Of a DNA stretch of 22,617 nucleotides, positions 5,471 through 12,409 are shown in pieces. Under the pieces are notes generated by a model, which saw only the letters and a list, made by a program, of their open reading frames with translations, was not told where the DNA came from and made no database searches. The translations under genes and the position numbers were made by a program. Every line of letters begins with the position of its first letter. Within the stretch, counting starts at the first letter, position 1. The stretch comes from a virus, in the IMG/VR virus record IMGVR_UViG_3300036767_001225, positions 1 to 22,617 of that record. One strand, given 5' to 3'.

Positions 5471-8394
5471 CAATAACTCCCCGCCGCCGGGTTGAGACCG
5501 TATCGGCGCTCCAGGGTGGGAGCCAGTCCCTCGCCTCGGCCGATGTTGCGGGAAAGCCGTCCCTCGACTTTCTCAATGACGATGTCCAGGCCGAGGTTGC
5601 CGTTACCGTCCCGGCGTGTTTGAACCTTGGCTTCCGTTCCCGGCGCCCGGTTGTCCACGTTGACGACAACCTTGACCTCCGGTTTTTGCCCCCTTCTTGC
5701 GCCAAGGAGGCCCGCGCCCAGCGCCCGCATTTGGCCGGGTGTGAATACGGTCTCGCCGCGCTTGGCGATGATGGGAACCTCGTTGCCGACGACGCCGCCG
5801 GAATGGAAGCGTGGAGCATTGTTGAACACCACCGGATCAACGGAACGGGCGGCAAGATGGTCGATCCCAATGACGCCGCCGGTATGGGCAATCTGGACCG
5901 GCCCGCCGCCGGCGTCTTGAATGGTCCCGCCACCCCCGAACAGATTACTGCCGATAGAGCCGAACACGTTCTCCAGGAAACCGCTGAACGGCTTGATGAC
6001 GGCCATGCGGTAGGCGGCGCGCAGGGCCTCCTCGGCGATGGTGTTGAACAGATCGGTGGCGCTGAACTTACCGGTGGTCGCCCACTTCACGAAAGCGTCC
6101 TCGCCGGCTTTCAACGACCGGGTCGTGACCTGTTCGAACTGTTTGGCGGCGTTGGACGCCTCGTCGGCGTACTCGCGCAACGCCCGAGTGACCCCCGCCG
6201 ACCACTCCCGGCTGGCCCGCAGCATGCGGTCACGGGCATCCTCCGAGGCCTGGGCAAAGGTCCCCTGGGCAATCGCTCCTTCCTTCAATAGTTCATTCAG
6301 GTCCGCGATCTCCGCCTTATAGGATTCCTCGGCTGTTCGCAGTCGCTCGGTAAGGGCGCGGCCTTTCTCCTTGAGCTTGGCGGCATCCTCCTCGGCTTTG
6401 TTCCTTGCCTCTATGGCTTGTTGCTCGTCGAACAGGGCGTTGGCCAGTTCCCGCACCTGCCCGCGCTCGGCATCGGTCGCCTCGGCAGATAACCGCCGCA
6501 GAGCCTGGGAGACGAACCGCTGCCGGTCGGTCATGGCGAGCGCGTCATGCTCGGCTCTCAGCCCTTCGATGACTTTCCGGTTGGCCTCCGCGATCCGGTC
6601 GGCGGCCTTCTGTTCCCTTGCCGCCAATCTCGCCAGCTTGGCGTCACGGACCGCCGCCGCTTGGGTTATCAGGGCGTCTACTTCGGCTTGGTTGCTTCCG
6701 TCCGGGGCCAACAACGCCATTACGTCCTTGGCCAGCCGTTCGTACTCGGCCCGGATGCGGCCCGCCCCCTGGTGGGTCAGGGTGAACAGTTGCCGCTGCA
6801 AGTCCTTCTCAATTTGCGCGACCCGCCTGGCCCGGTCCTGGGCCGCCTTGATATCCACTTCGACGGAACCGGAGGGGCCGCCGGAGTCGGCCGCCGGGCC
6901 AGGCTTGTCTCCCTTGTCCCTCTGCATCCACGCCAGCTTTGCCGCCCATTGCCGGTAGACGGCCGTTTTTTCCTCCAGTTGGCGCTCCAGCGCCACCTTG
7001 CGGCCCCAACCAATGGGATCGTCCAGGAAACCAACGTCGCCCAGTTTCTTCAGTTCGCGGGCGATCTCCTGGAGTTCGGCACGGCGTTCCTCGACGATTG
7101 CCCGGGTGCTTCCGAGGCTCAAACCCTCGAAGTCGTAATCCCCACTAGCCAGGAGCTTCAGTTGTTCATATGCAACGCCGGCCTGGTCGGCGAGTCCGGC
7201 CAGTTCCTTGACCGCCAAGGCGACCCCGGGCGCCAGGTCCTCGCCGATGGACCGTGCGAGGGACTTTACGTTGTTCCACATCATCTCCGTTTGGCTGTTC
7301 AGGCTTTCGAAGGCTTTCGCGGCTTCCTCGTTCAACGCGGTGGCGTTCTCGGTCTCGCGGTTGGCAAGCTCGAGGGCCTGGGCCAGCAGATCGGCGCGGT
7401 TCGCCAGCACCGGGATGGTTTTAAGCAGACGCTGGTCGGCCAGGCCCAATGCCGCCATGGCCTCCGCCGTCGAGCCGCCGGCGTCGCCGATCCGCTTCAG
7501 CCCCTCGATGAACAGGACAAAAGCCGCCGTGGAATCCTTTTGGAACAGCCTCTTGATCTCTTCACCGGTCCTGCCGGTGATCTTGGTGAGTATCTTCAGG
7601 TGCTCCCCTCCTCTACGGATGGCGGCATCCATCATGCGCATGACCCGTCCGATGGAAGTGCCCGCCACCTCCGACTTGACGCCGACGGCGGCCAGCGCCG
7701 CGGCCAATGCCGTGGCCTGGGCGGAACTCACCCCGAAGACGGCGGCGCCGCGGGCGATCTCCGTCGCCATGTCGGCGATCTGACTTTCCGTCGCGGCGAA
7801 GTTGTTACCCAGCGCGACGATCACCGATCCCAGCACATCGACCTTGCCCATCGCCTCGCCGGTGATATTGAGAATGCGCGCCAGGGCCATGGCCGCGTCG
7901 TTGCCGGAGAGGTCTGTCGCCGTGCCGAGTTTGGCGACGGTCTCGGTGAATTTGAGGATGTTGGCGGCGCCCTTCACCCCGAGCTGACCGGCGCTCTGGG
8001 CGATGGCCAGCAATTCGTCGGTGGCCACGGGGATGCGTTTGGAAAGCGCGTCGATGTCCTTGCCGAGCGACGCAAGCTGGTCCCCGGACAGGTTCGCGGT
8101 CTTGCCTACGCCGATCAGCCCGGCCTCGAAATCGGCATACAGCTTCATCATCTCGTGCAAGCCGCGGACGGCTCCGCCGGCGGCGATCACGCCGTACAGG
8201 AGTTTCATTCGCTGGCCCAGGGATTGGGCGCGGTCGGATAACTTGGATAGTCCCCGGGACGCCTTGCCGCCGGCTGTTTCGATCTTCTTGAGGGACTTGT
8301 CGCCGGTCCGGCCGACATCCATGAGCTCGGCCTTGACCTTGCCGCCGCCATCGACCGTGAGGCGGATCGCATACGTGTGTTTAACTTTGGCCAT
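5470..8394 (-). CDS. Phage tail tape measure protein
   Basis: At 974 residues this is the largest gene in the window. It sets tail length and is ejected with DNA at infection. Residues about 65-270 match the TP901-type core (tail tape measure family): YADFEAGLIGVGKTANLSGD and following helices, with a hydrophobic stretch AAALAAVGV near 235. Residues about 440-730 are long charged coiled coil. Residues about 770-830 (FVKWATTGKFSATDLFNTIA) match the lambda gpH C-terminal domain. A Gly-rich region and a conserved GETVFTPGQMRALG follow. The start MAKVKHTYAIRL is typical, but there is no clear ribosome-binding site before it; the alarmone hydrolase cassette abuts here. Confidence 0.93.
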   Translation of the reverse strand: MAKVKHTYAIRLTVDGGGKVKAELMDVGRTGDKSLKKIETAGGKASRGLSKLSDRAQSLGQRMKLLYGVIAAGGAVRGLHEMMKLYADFEAGLIGVGKTANLSGDQLASLGKDIDALSKRIPVATDELLAIAQSAGQLGVKGAANILKFTETVAKLGTATDLSGNDAAMALARILNITGEAMGKVDVLGSVIVALGNNFAATESQIADMATEIARGAAVFGVSSAQATALAAALAAVGVKSEVAGTSIGRVMRMMDAAIRRGGEHLKILTKITGRTGEEIKRLFQKDSTAAFVLFIEGLKRIGDAGGSTAEAMAALGLADQRLLKTIPVLANRADLLAQALELANRETENATALNEEAAKAFESLNSQTEMMWNNVKSLARSIGEDLAPGVALAVKELAGLADQAGVAYEQLKLLASGDYDFEGLSLGSTRAIVEERRAELQEIARELKKLGDVGFLDDPIGWGRKVALERQLEEKTAVYRQWAAKLAWMQRDKGDKPGPAADSGGPSGSVEVDIKAAQDRARRVAQIEKDLQRQLFTLTHQGAGRIRAEYERLAKDVMALLAPDGSNQAEVDALITQAAAVRDAKLARLAAREQKAADRIAEANRKVIEGLRAEHDALAMTDRQRFVSQALRRLSAEATDAERGQVRELANALFDEQQAIEARNKAEEDAAKLKEKGRALTERLRTAEESYKAEIADLNELLKEGAIAQGTFAQASEDARDRMLRASREWSAGVTRALREYADEASNAAKQFEQVTTRSLKAGEDAFVKWATTGKFSATDLFNTIAEEALRAAYRMAVIKPFSGFLENVFGSIGSNLFGGGGTIQDAGGGPVQIAHTGGVIGIDHLAARSVDPVVFNNAPRFHSGGVVGNEVPIIAKRGETVFTPGQMRALGAGLLGARRGQKPEVKVVVNVDNRAPGTEAKVQTRRDGNGNLGLDIVIEKVEGRLSRNIGRGEGLAPTLERRYGLNPAAGSY

Positions 8395-8433
8395 GGGTCA
8401 GTGTGCTTGTGGATTTTCTTGCGCGTTGGTGTG

Positions 8434-8454
8434 GGTCCCCTCAAACTGGGGACC
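8434..8454. other. Perfect inverted repeat between tape measure and HD gene
   Basis: GGTCCCC, 7-base loop TCAAACT, GGGGACC. It lies 40 bases before the tape measure start and 47 bases before the hydrolase start. No T-run follows in either direction, so an operator-like site or RNA hairpin in the leader of either gene is more likely than an intrinsic terminator. Confidence 0.45.
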
Positions 8455-8501
8455 GCTTACTCTGGAGACGGATCGGCAACGGTATCTGGAAAGGCGACGC
8501 C

Positions 8502-9080
8502 ATGAGTGACCTTGTCGTCCTGATCACGAAGGCCTTTGACTTCACAGCCCGCAAGCACGTCGGTCAGAGGCGTAAGGGTGCCGATCAAGAGCCGTACGTG
8601 AACCATGTTGCCGAGGTTGCCAGGTTGCTTGCAGAAGCGACCAACGGGCAGGACCCCGTCCTCATCGTGGCCGGTCTTCTCCACGATACCGTCGAGGATA
8701 CCGATACGACTTACGAAAAACTCAAAGCCGAGTTCGGCCAGGAGGTTGCCAACCTCGTCCTTGAGGTAACTGATGATAAATCCCTGCCGAAGGATGTCCG
8801 CAAGCGCCTTCAAGTCGAGACGGTCGGCAAGAAATCAGATCGGGCGAAAATGCTCAAACTAGCGGACATGACCAGCAATCTTTGCGCGATCATCAACAAC
8901 CCACCGACAGACTGGTCCCTGGAGCGGCGGATAGGCTACTTCGAATGGGCGGCCCAGGTCGCCGAGGGCTGCCGCAGAGTGAACGGTGCTCTTGATGAGG
9001 CGTTCGACGCCGCGCATGCGGCGGGGCTCGAGGCTCTCGTTCGATCCAAAAGCAATTTTGTGGATAAAGGCTCGAATTGA
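8502..9080 (+). CDS. Small alarmone (ppGpp) hydrolase, Mesh1-like HD domain
   Basis: A 192-residue stand-alone HD protein, the size of the Mesh1 family, which removes the 3'-pyrophosphate from (p)ppGpp with a Mn ion. The metal ligands fall at the positions expected for the family: H35 in PYVNHVAEVA, H61-D62 in LLHDTVEDT with E65-D66, and D122 in KLADMTSNL. The basic QRRKG before the first His is also typical. No synthetase or TGS domain is present. The ATG at 8502 has GGAAAGG upstream; an earlier in-frame ATG at 8403 is unlikely because it runs through the inverted repeat. The gene is opposite to the tail operon and its TGA abuts the GT stop (TGATCA). Likely roles are host stringent-response control or a toxSAS antitoxin; some Mesh1 homologues have other substrates. 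Confidence 0.9.
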   Translation: MSDLVVLITKAFDFTARKHVGQRRKGADQEPYVNHVAEVARLLAEATNGQDPVLIVAGLLHDTVEDTDTTYEKLKAEFGQEVANLVLEVTDDKSLPKDVRKRLQVETVGKKSDRAKMLKLADMTSNLCAIINNPPTDWSLERRIGYFEWAAQVAEGCRRVNGALDEAFDAAHAAGLEALVRSKSNFVDKGSN

Positions 9081-9838
9081 TCAATCACTTTCTCTCTTGG
9101 TGAGCCCCTCGATCATTCCAGCCTCGGCCGCCTGCAGCAGTTCGGAGACGGCGCCTGCCTCAAATCCTCTGACCTCGGCAGTTTTGATGGCGGCGGTCAT
9201 ATCAATGCCCAGCACGTGGCCCGATGGAGCCAGACGCAGTTGCCCGAGACAGGCCATCAGCACGTTCCAGGCCTGGTGTTCCTCCGGTGATTGCAGTGCA
9301 TGTTCGCGGTAGGGGCACAGGCGTTCGCCTGGTTTTAGTTTTCCTATTGAGCAGGCCGCGCCTTCTTCCCGGCAGGCTTGGCAGTAGCCGGGCCCTCCGC
9401 CTGGCTTGAAATGCCAGAGGCAGAGGGCCCTAATCCGTTTTTTGCGGCGTTGAGCAGCATCTGCTGGAGGGTCAGCTTCTGCAGGAACTGCTCGCCCACG
9501 GGGTACAGGTCCATCACCGCGATGATATTCTCGCGGGTGACCGGGGGATTGCCCTCGATGCCCGTCCAGACGGTGACATGCCGCGCCGCCAGTTCGTAGA
9601 CGACCTGGCATTGCAGGAAGCCGTCCCGTTCCTCTTCGTCATCCAGGTCCGGAAGCCCGTCCAGGGGCAGGCCGGACTCCTTGCGGTCGCGGGCCTGTGA
9701 TTCAACCGCCTCGACCCGCCGCCGCGCCGCCGCTTGGGCTGCCGCCATGCTTGCCGTAGTCAGCGGCTTGACCGTCACCGTGATGCCGTAGGGAAGCTCA
9801 ACATCGAATGGCTTGACGGGTTGTTTCAAAGAAATCAT
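9081..9838 (-). CDS. Tail assembly chaperone GT, made by -1 frameshift
   Basis: This 252-residue product reads the G frame for 134 codons, shifts -1 at the A AAA AAC heptamer (9443-9437), and continues through 118 codons of the overlapping frame to the stop at 9081. The extension starts RIRALCLWHF and contains YCQAC, ACS and LCPY, a cluster of cysteines that could bind metal, then a helical C-terminus (TAAIKTAEVRGFEAG). The extension frame has no believable start codon of its own downstream of the slip site, which fits a frameshift. In lambda, GT is needed at low ratio to G to load the tape measure with tail tube subunits. Here GT directly precedes the HD cassette and the tape measure. Confidence 0.85.
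9344..9838 (-). CDS. Tail assembly chaperone G
   Basis: The 164-residue zero-frame product is the abundant form of the chaperone pair. It begins with a small beta domain (MISLKQPVKPFDVELPYGIT) that is common in these proteins, continues as charged helices (residues 35-110, with LDDEEERDGFL), and ends in a low-complexity Lys/Ala/Pro tail after the frameshift site. The ATG at 9838 has GGAG eight bases upstream. A longer reading to 9886 would start inside the intrinsic terminator and is unlikely. Its position between tail tube and tape measure is the standard one for this function. Confidence 0.85.
   Translation of the reverse strand: MISLKQPVKPFDVELPYGITVTVKPLTTASMAAAQAAARRRVEAVESQARDRKESGLPLDGLPDLDDEEERDGFLQCQVVYELAARHVTVWTGIEGNPPVTRENIIAVMDLYPVGEQFLQKLTLQQMLLNAAKNGLGPSASGISSQAEGPATAKPAGKKARPAQ
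9390..9443 (-). promoter_or_regulatory. Programmed -1 frameshift signal (slippery site and hairpin)
   Basis: On the minus strand the heptamer A AAA AAC (9443-9437) lies in the phase xxA AAA AAC of the G frame (Ala-Lys-Asn). After a 6-base spacer a hairpin spans 9430-9390: 12 pairs (GGGCCCTCTGCC with GGCGGAGGGCCC, one G-U), a 2-base bulge, 4 more pairs and a 7-base loop. This is the standard arrangement for -1 frameshifting. Confidence 0.9.
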
Positions 9839-9853
9839 GTCCCTGTCTCCATC

Positions 9854-9883
9854 AAAAAAAGGCGCCCGGTTTCCCGAACGCCT
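9854..9883 (-). terminator. Intrinsic terminator after the UPF0149 gene
   Basis: On the minus strand AGGCGTTCGG, tetraloop GAAA, CCGGGCGCCT form a 10-pair stem (two G-U pairs), followed directly by a run of seven T. It lies 30 bases after the UPF0149 stop and 15 bases before the G start codon, so it would cut late transcription ahead of G unless it is read through or antiterminated. It works in one direction only. Confidence 0.85.
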
Positions 9884-9913
9884 CACTGAATGAGTTAATA
9901 ATGGGTGCGAGCG

Positions 9914-10606
9914 TTAGTTCGCGCCGCAGCACCGTTTATATTTTCTGCCACTGCCACAAGGACAAGGTTCATTGCGACCGACTTTTCGAGCGCGGCGGGG
10001 CTCTCCTCGCGATATACCTCTGTCGTGGTCCCGACGTGACTTCCAGAACTGATCGATCGCCGATACTGCAGCCGGTATCATGGAAACGGCCTCGTCGTTG
10101 ATTTTGACCAGTTCATCATCGTCGATGTCCAGAAAGGGATTTCCATTTTCATCAAAGGTCAACGCAAGAATCGGCATAATGAGGATGCGTGCATCCTCTT
10201 CTTCGAGTATTTCAACCCATTGCTCAGGCCGCATTTGAACAGCATCCCTGAAACCTTCGGCCCAATCCCCGGCAACGACCCGTCCTTCAGGAGTCTCCCA
10301 GAAAACGGGATCCAGATGACCGTCGCCGCCTATGCTGAAATGACTGAGAATCTCGTTGTAGCGCCCCATGATTGCGCCGATGACTTGGTTGGCTTCCTCT
10401 TCGCTCTCGAACTCGGGAGTTCCATCACCCCAAATTCGGGGTAGCCACTCACTCGGCATAATAAGGTCCGGGCTGACCACGACACCCGTCAGGAAGCCAT
10501 CGAGATCGGAGAGCTGCATGCAGTCATCCGGAATTTTGTCGGACATCAAAAAGTCATCCAGGTCCTCGAATGGCATCGTGTTGGCGCTTGGCAAAACCGT
10601 ACTCAT
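9914..10606 (-). CDS. YecA/UPF0149 family protein with C-terminal SEC-C zinc motif
   Basis: A 230-residue cargo protein. Residues about 30-190 match the UPF0149 (YecA/YgfB) helical domain: [33 protein letters not shown], then AEGFRDAV and a segment with MPILAL. The C-terminus is a SEC-C zinc knuckle, C215-X-C217-X8-C226-C227 in the motif [14 protein letters not shown], like the tails of SecA and YecA, which in SecA helps contact SecB and ribosomes. The ATG follows AAGGA. It lies in the same direction as the tail genes between tail tube and G, where no structural gene is expected, and ends in a strong terminator, so it behaves as an independent cassette. Molecular function is not known; a role with ribosomes or protein export is inference. 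Confidence 0.9.
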   Translation of the reverse strand: MSTVLPSANTMPFEDLDDFLMSDKIPDDCMQLSDLDGFLTGVVVSPDLIMPSEWLPRIWGDGTPEFESEEEANQVIGAIMGRYNEILSHFSIGGDGHLDPVFWETPEGRVVAGDWAEGFRDAVQMRPEQWVEILEEEDARILIMPILALTFDENGNPFLDIDDDELVKINDEAVSMIPAAVSAIDQFWKSRRDHDRGISRGEPRRARKVGRNEPCPCGSGRKYKRCCGAN

Positions 10607-10623
10607 CGTTATCCTTCAAGCAA

Positions 10624-10652
10624 ATTAGGTGCCACCCGAGAATAGGCGACAA
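10624..10652 (-). promoter_or_regulatory. Possible promoter of the UPF0149 cassette
   Basis: On the minus strand TTGTCG (10652-10647) and CCTAAT (10629-10624) are separated by 17 bases, each matching four of six consensus positions, 17 bases before the start codon. A short hairpin (10645-10660, GGCGGC/GTCGCC) overlaps the -35 box and could instead be a weak terminator of the tail tube transcript. Confidence 0.35.
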
Positions 10653-10673
10653 TAGCCGCCACGTCGATATTTC

Positions 10674-11939
10674 CTATGCGTACACCGCCCCATCCAGATC
10701 GTTGATGAGGGTCACCGTCAGCATCCGCCCGGCGGCATCGTTTTTGGCGCCCTGGAAGTCGAAGCTGGCCTGGACGCCGCCTGGCCCGTCGACGGCCAGC
10801 TTGGGCTTAGGCAGGTAGACCTCATGCGCCGTGAACAGGACCTTCGATCCGGCGTTGAGCGTATAGCCGAACTCCAGGTCTACAGGCGTGCCGCTTGACG
10901 CATCGTCGATCAGGCCGGTATCGGCGAAGCGCACGTCGATGCGCCCCGTCAGCGCCGCCACCGTCGGATCGGCGCCCTCGATCAGGCCGTCGGAGCGGAT
11001 GGTCTCGATCTTCTCCAGATTGTTGGAATAGGTCAGCGAACCGGAGGTCAGGTTGCCGACGGGCGAGCCGCCCCGCGTGATCGAGCCCTGGAATTGGCTG
11101 ATGCGCGAGAAAATCAGTGTGGTCGGCGTGCCGCCCTGGGATGAGGTGAACCGGGTTTCGCCCTGGGCGATGGCGCCCAAGGTGGCGGCCGCCGCGCCGG
11201 AGCGCTGGAACTCCAAGGCGATGGAGTTGAACATGACGCCGGTGTGCATGAAGAAGGCTGGTACTTGCCCCATGCCGACCTCGATAGAGTAACTCGGCAG
11301 GGTGTCGTTGCCGGAGGCAAACACATGGGAATAGCCGCCGCCGGTGAGAGTCGAGCCGCTGGCCGTGGCCGCCGACGCCGCCAGGGTGAAAGCATTGCCG
11401 GCGGCGCCTGCCGTGTCGTGAGTCACCAGCAGCTTCTGGGTGCTGGCCGGACGGCTGTAGGTGGCGTCATCGATGTTGACGTCGGCGGAGGCATTCAGGT
11501 CGGTGGCCAGCTGATCGATGGTCTGGGTAGCCGTCGCCTGGATCTGCGTCTCGTCGCCGGTAGGCGCTCCGGATACGAACGTCCAGGTGGTGCCGCCCAA
11601 GGTGATGGTGTCCAGATCGGACGGGTTCGTTGCGAAGTCGATATATCCGCCCGCCGCAACTGCATTTGAAGTGGGATCGCCAAATAGTCCGGTCAGCCAG
11701 AAACCGAGGTAGCGGGGATCGACGGGGAGAGCGATGTCGCCTTCGTCGTTGATGACGTCCCGCAAGGGGGCCAGGGGGTCGCGCCCCTGGCCGAGGACGG
11801 GGTCGTCGATCAGACCCTGTTCGCTCCCAAGGGAACAGCTGTTGAAGGGCATGCGCAGGTAGTCGCCGGACGCCTGGCCGCCATAGGCGCTCTCGCGCTT
11901 GAGCAGCAGCGTGGCGCTCGAACCATAGGCTCGGGACAT
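10674..11939 (-). CDS. Major tail tube protein with inserted domain
   Basis: A 421-residue protein with the layout of siphophage tail tube subunits: N-terminal RESAYG and GDYLRMPFNSCSLG, a DPRYLGFWLTGLFG segment near residues 74-88, and a beta-rich C-terminal half with ALEFQRSG, SGSLTYSNNLEKIE and a final IDLDG-type strand. Residues about 97-201 look like an inserted module (ITLGGTTWTFVSG, then a helix and a Gly/Ala/Thr-rich end) of a kind found within many phage structural proteins; without it the length would be normal at about 315. The insert probably decorates the outside of the tube. The ATG at 11939 has AAGGAG nine bases upstream. Confidence 0.85.
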   Translation of the reverse strand: MSRAYGSSATLLLKRESAYGGQASGDYLRMPFNSCSLGSEQGLIDDPVLGQGRDPLAPLRDVINDEGDIALPVDPRYLGFWLTGLFGDPTSNAVAAGGYIDFATNPSDLDTITLGGTTWTFVSGAPTGDETQIQATATQTIDQLATDLNASADVNIDDATYSRPASTQKLLVTHDTAGAAGNAFTLAASAATASGSTLTGGGYSHVFASGNDTLPSYSIEVGMGQVPAFFMHTGVMFNSIALEFQRSGAAAATLGAIAQGETRFTSSQGGTPTTLIFSRISQFQGSITRGGSPVGNLTSGSLTYSNNLEKIETIRSDGLIEGADPTVAALTGRIDVRFADTGLIDDASSGTPVDLEFGYTLNAGSKVLFTAHEVYLPKPKLAVDGPGGVQASFDFQGAKNDAAGRMLTVTLINDLDGAVYA

Positions 11940-11968
11940 GATGTTAACTCCTTAATGTTTGATGATGT

Positions 11969-12406
11969 TCAGCCGAGTGGGCTGTCGGTCTCGTACTCCA
12001 CGGTCACCGTAATCGTGCCGTGCTTGATGGCCGGCGCGCCGGTTACGCCTTCCGTGTCGATCTCCGGGCGGCCGTAGGTCATACCGAAGGTGAGATCGCC
12101 GAGGGTCGGATCGGACTCCAATGCCGTGCCGATTTCCTGCACCAGGGTATCGAAAGCGGTGTCGCGGGCCGCCGCGTCTCCTTCCTCGATATAGAGCTCG
12201 ATCTCCACATCGTGGCTGTAATAGACGCCGCCGAAGCCGCCCAGCGCCGTATCGGGAACGCCTGGATCACCATCGCGGAGCACGATCAGGCCACCGGCGG
12301 GAATCTTCTCGGGCACCGCCGTGTTGCGCTCGACCTTGGCGCTGGGCACGGTCTCAAGGAGAGTCTTGATCGCGGCGAGTACTTGTTCGGGTTTGCTTGA
12401 CGGCAA
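11969..12406 (-). CDS. Tail terminator / completion protein (gpU-like)
   Basis: A 145-residue protein in the slot of the tail terminator, which caps the tail tube and joins it to the head. Features are an N-terminal helix (EQVLAAIKTLLETV), a strand GGLIVLRDGDPG, the motif YYSHDVEIELYIEEGD, a long helix with FDTLVQEIGTAL, and a C-terminal GTITVTVEYET strand. The start is TTG at 12406: there is no Met within the first 40 residues of this frame, and CGGAG lies about seven bases upstream, overlapping the stop of the DUF6441 gene. Related proteins are sometimes mislabelled as acyl-CoA transferases. Confidence 0.75.
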   Translation of the reverse strand: MPSSKPEQVLAAIKTLLETVPSAKVERNTAVPEKIPAGGLIVLRDGDPGVPDTALGGFGGVYYSHDVEIELYIEEGDAAARDTAFDTLVQEIGTALESDPTLGDLTFGMTYGRPEIDTEGVTGAPAIKHGTITVTVEYETDSPLG

Positions 12407-12409
12407 GGG

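Noticed and set aside
6547-8241. A 564-codon plus-strand frame opposite the tape measure
   Set aside because: Antisense shadow of a long GC-rich gene; no ribosome-binding site or recognisable motif.
8403-8501. Longer N-terminus for the HD hydrolase
   Set aside because: It would translate through the inverted repeat, gives a low-complexity Trp/Arg/Gly segment, and shifts the metal ligands away from the family's usual numbering.
9081-9611. Second chaperone frame as an independent gene starting near 9611
   Set aside because: Its first 58 codons are an out-of-frame Arg/Pro/Gly-rich reading of G, and no start with a binding site exists after the slip site. The frameshift model explains the overlap better.
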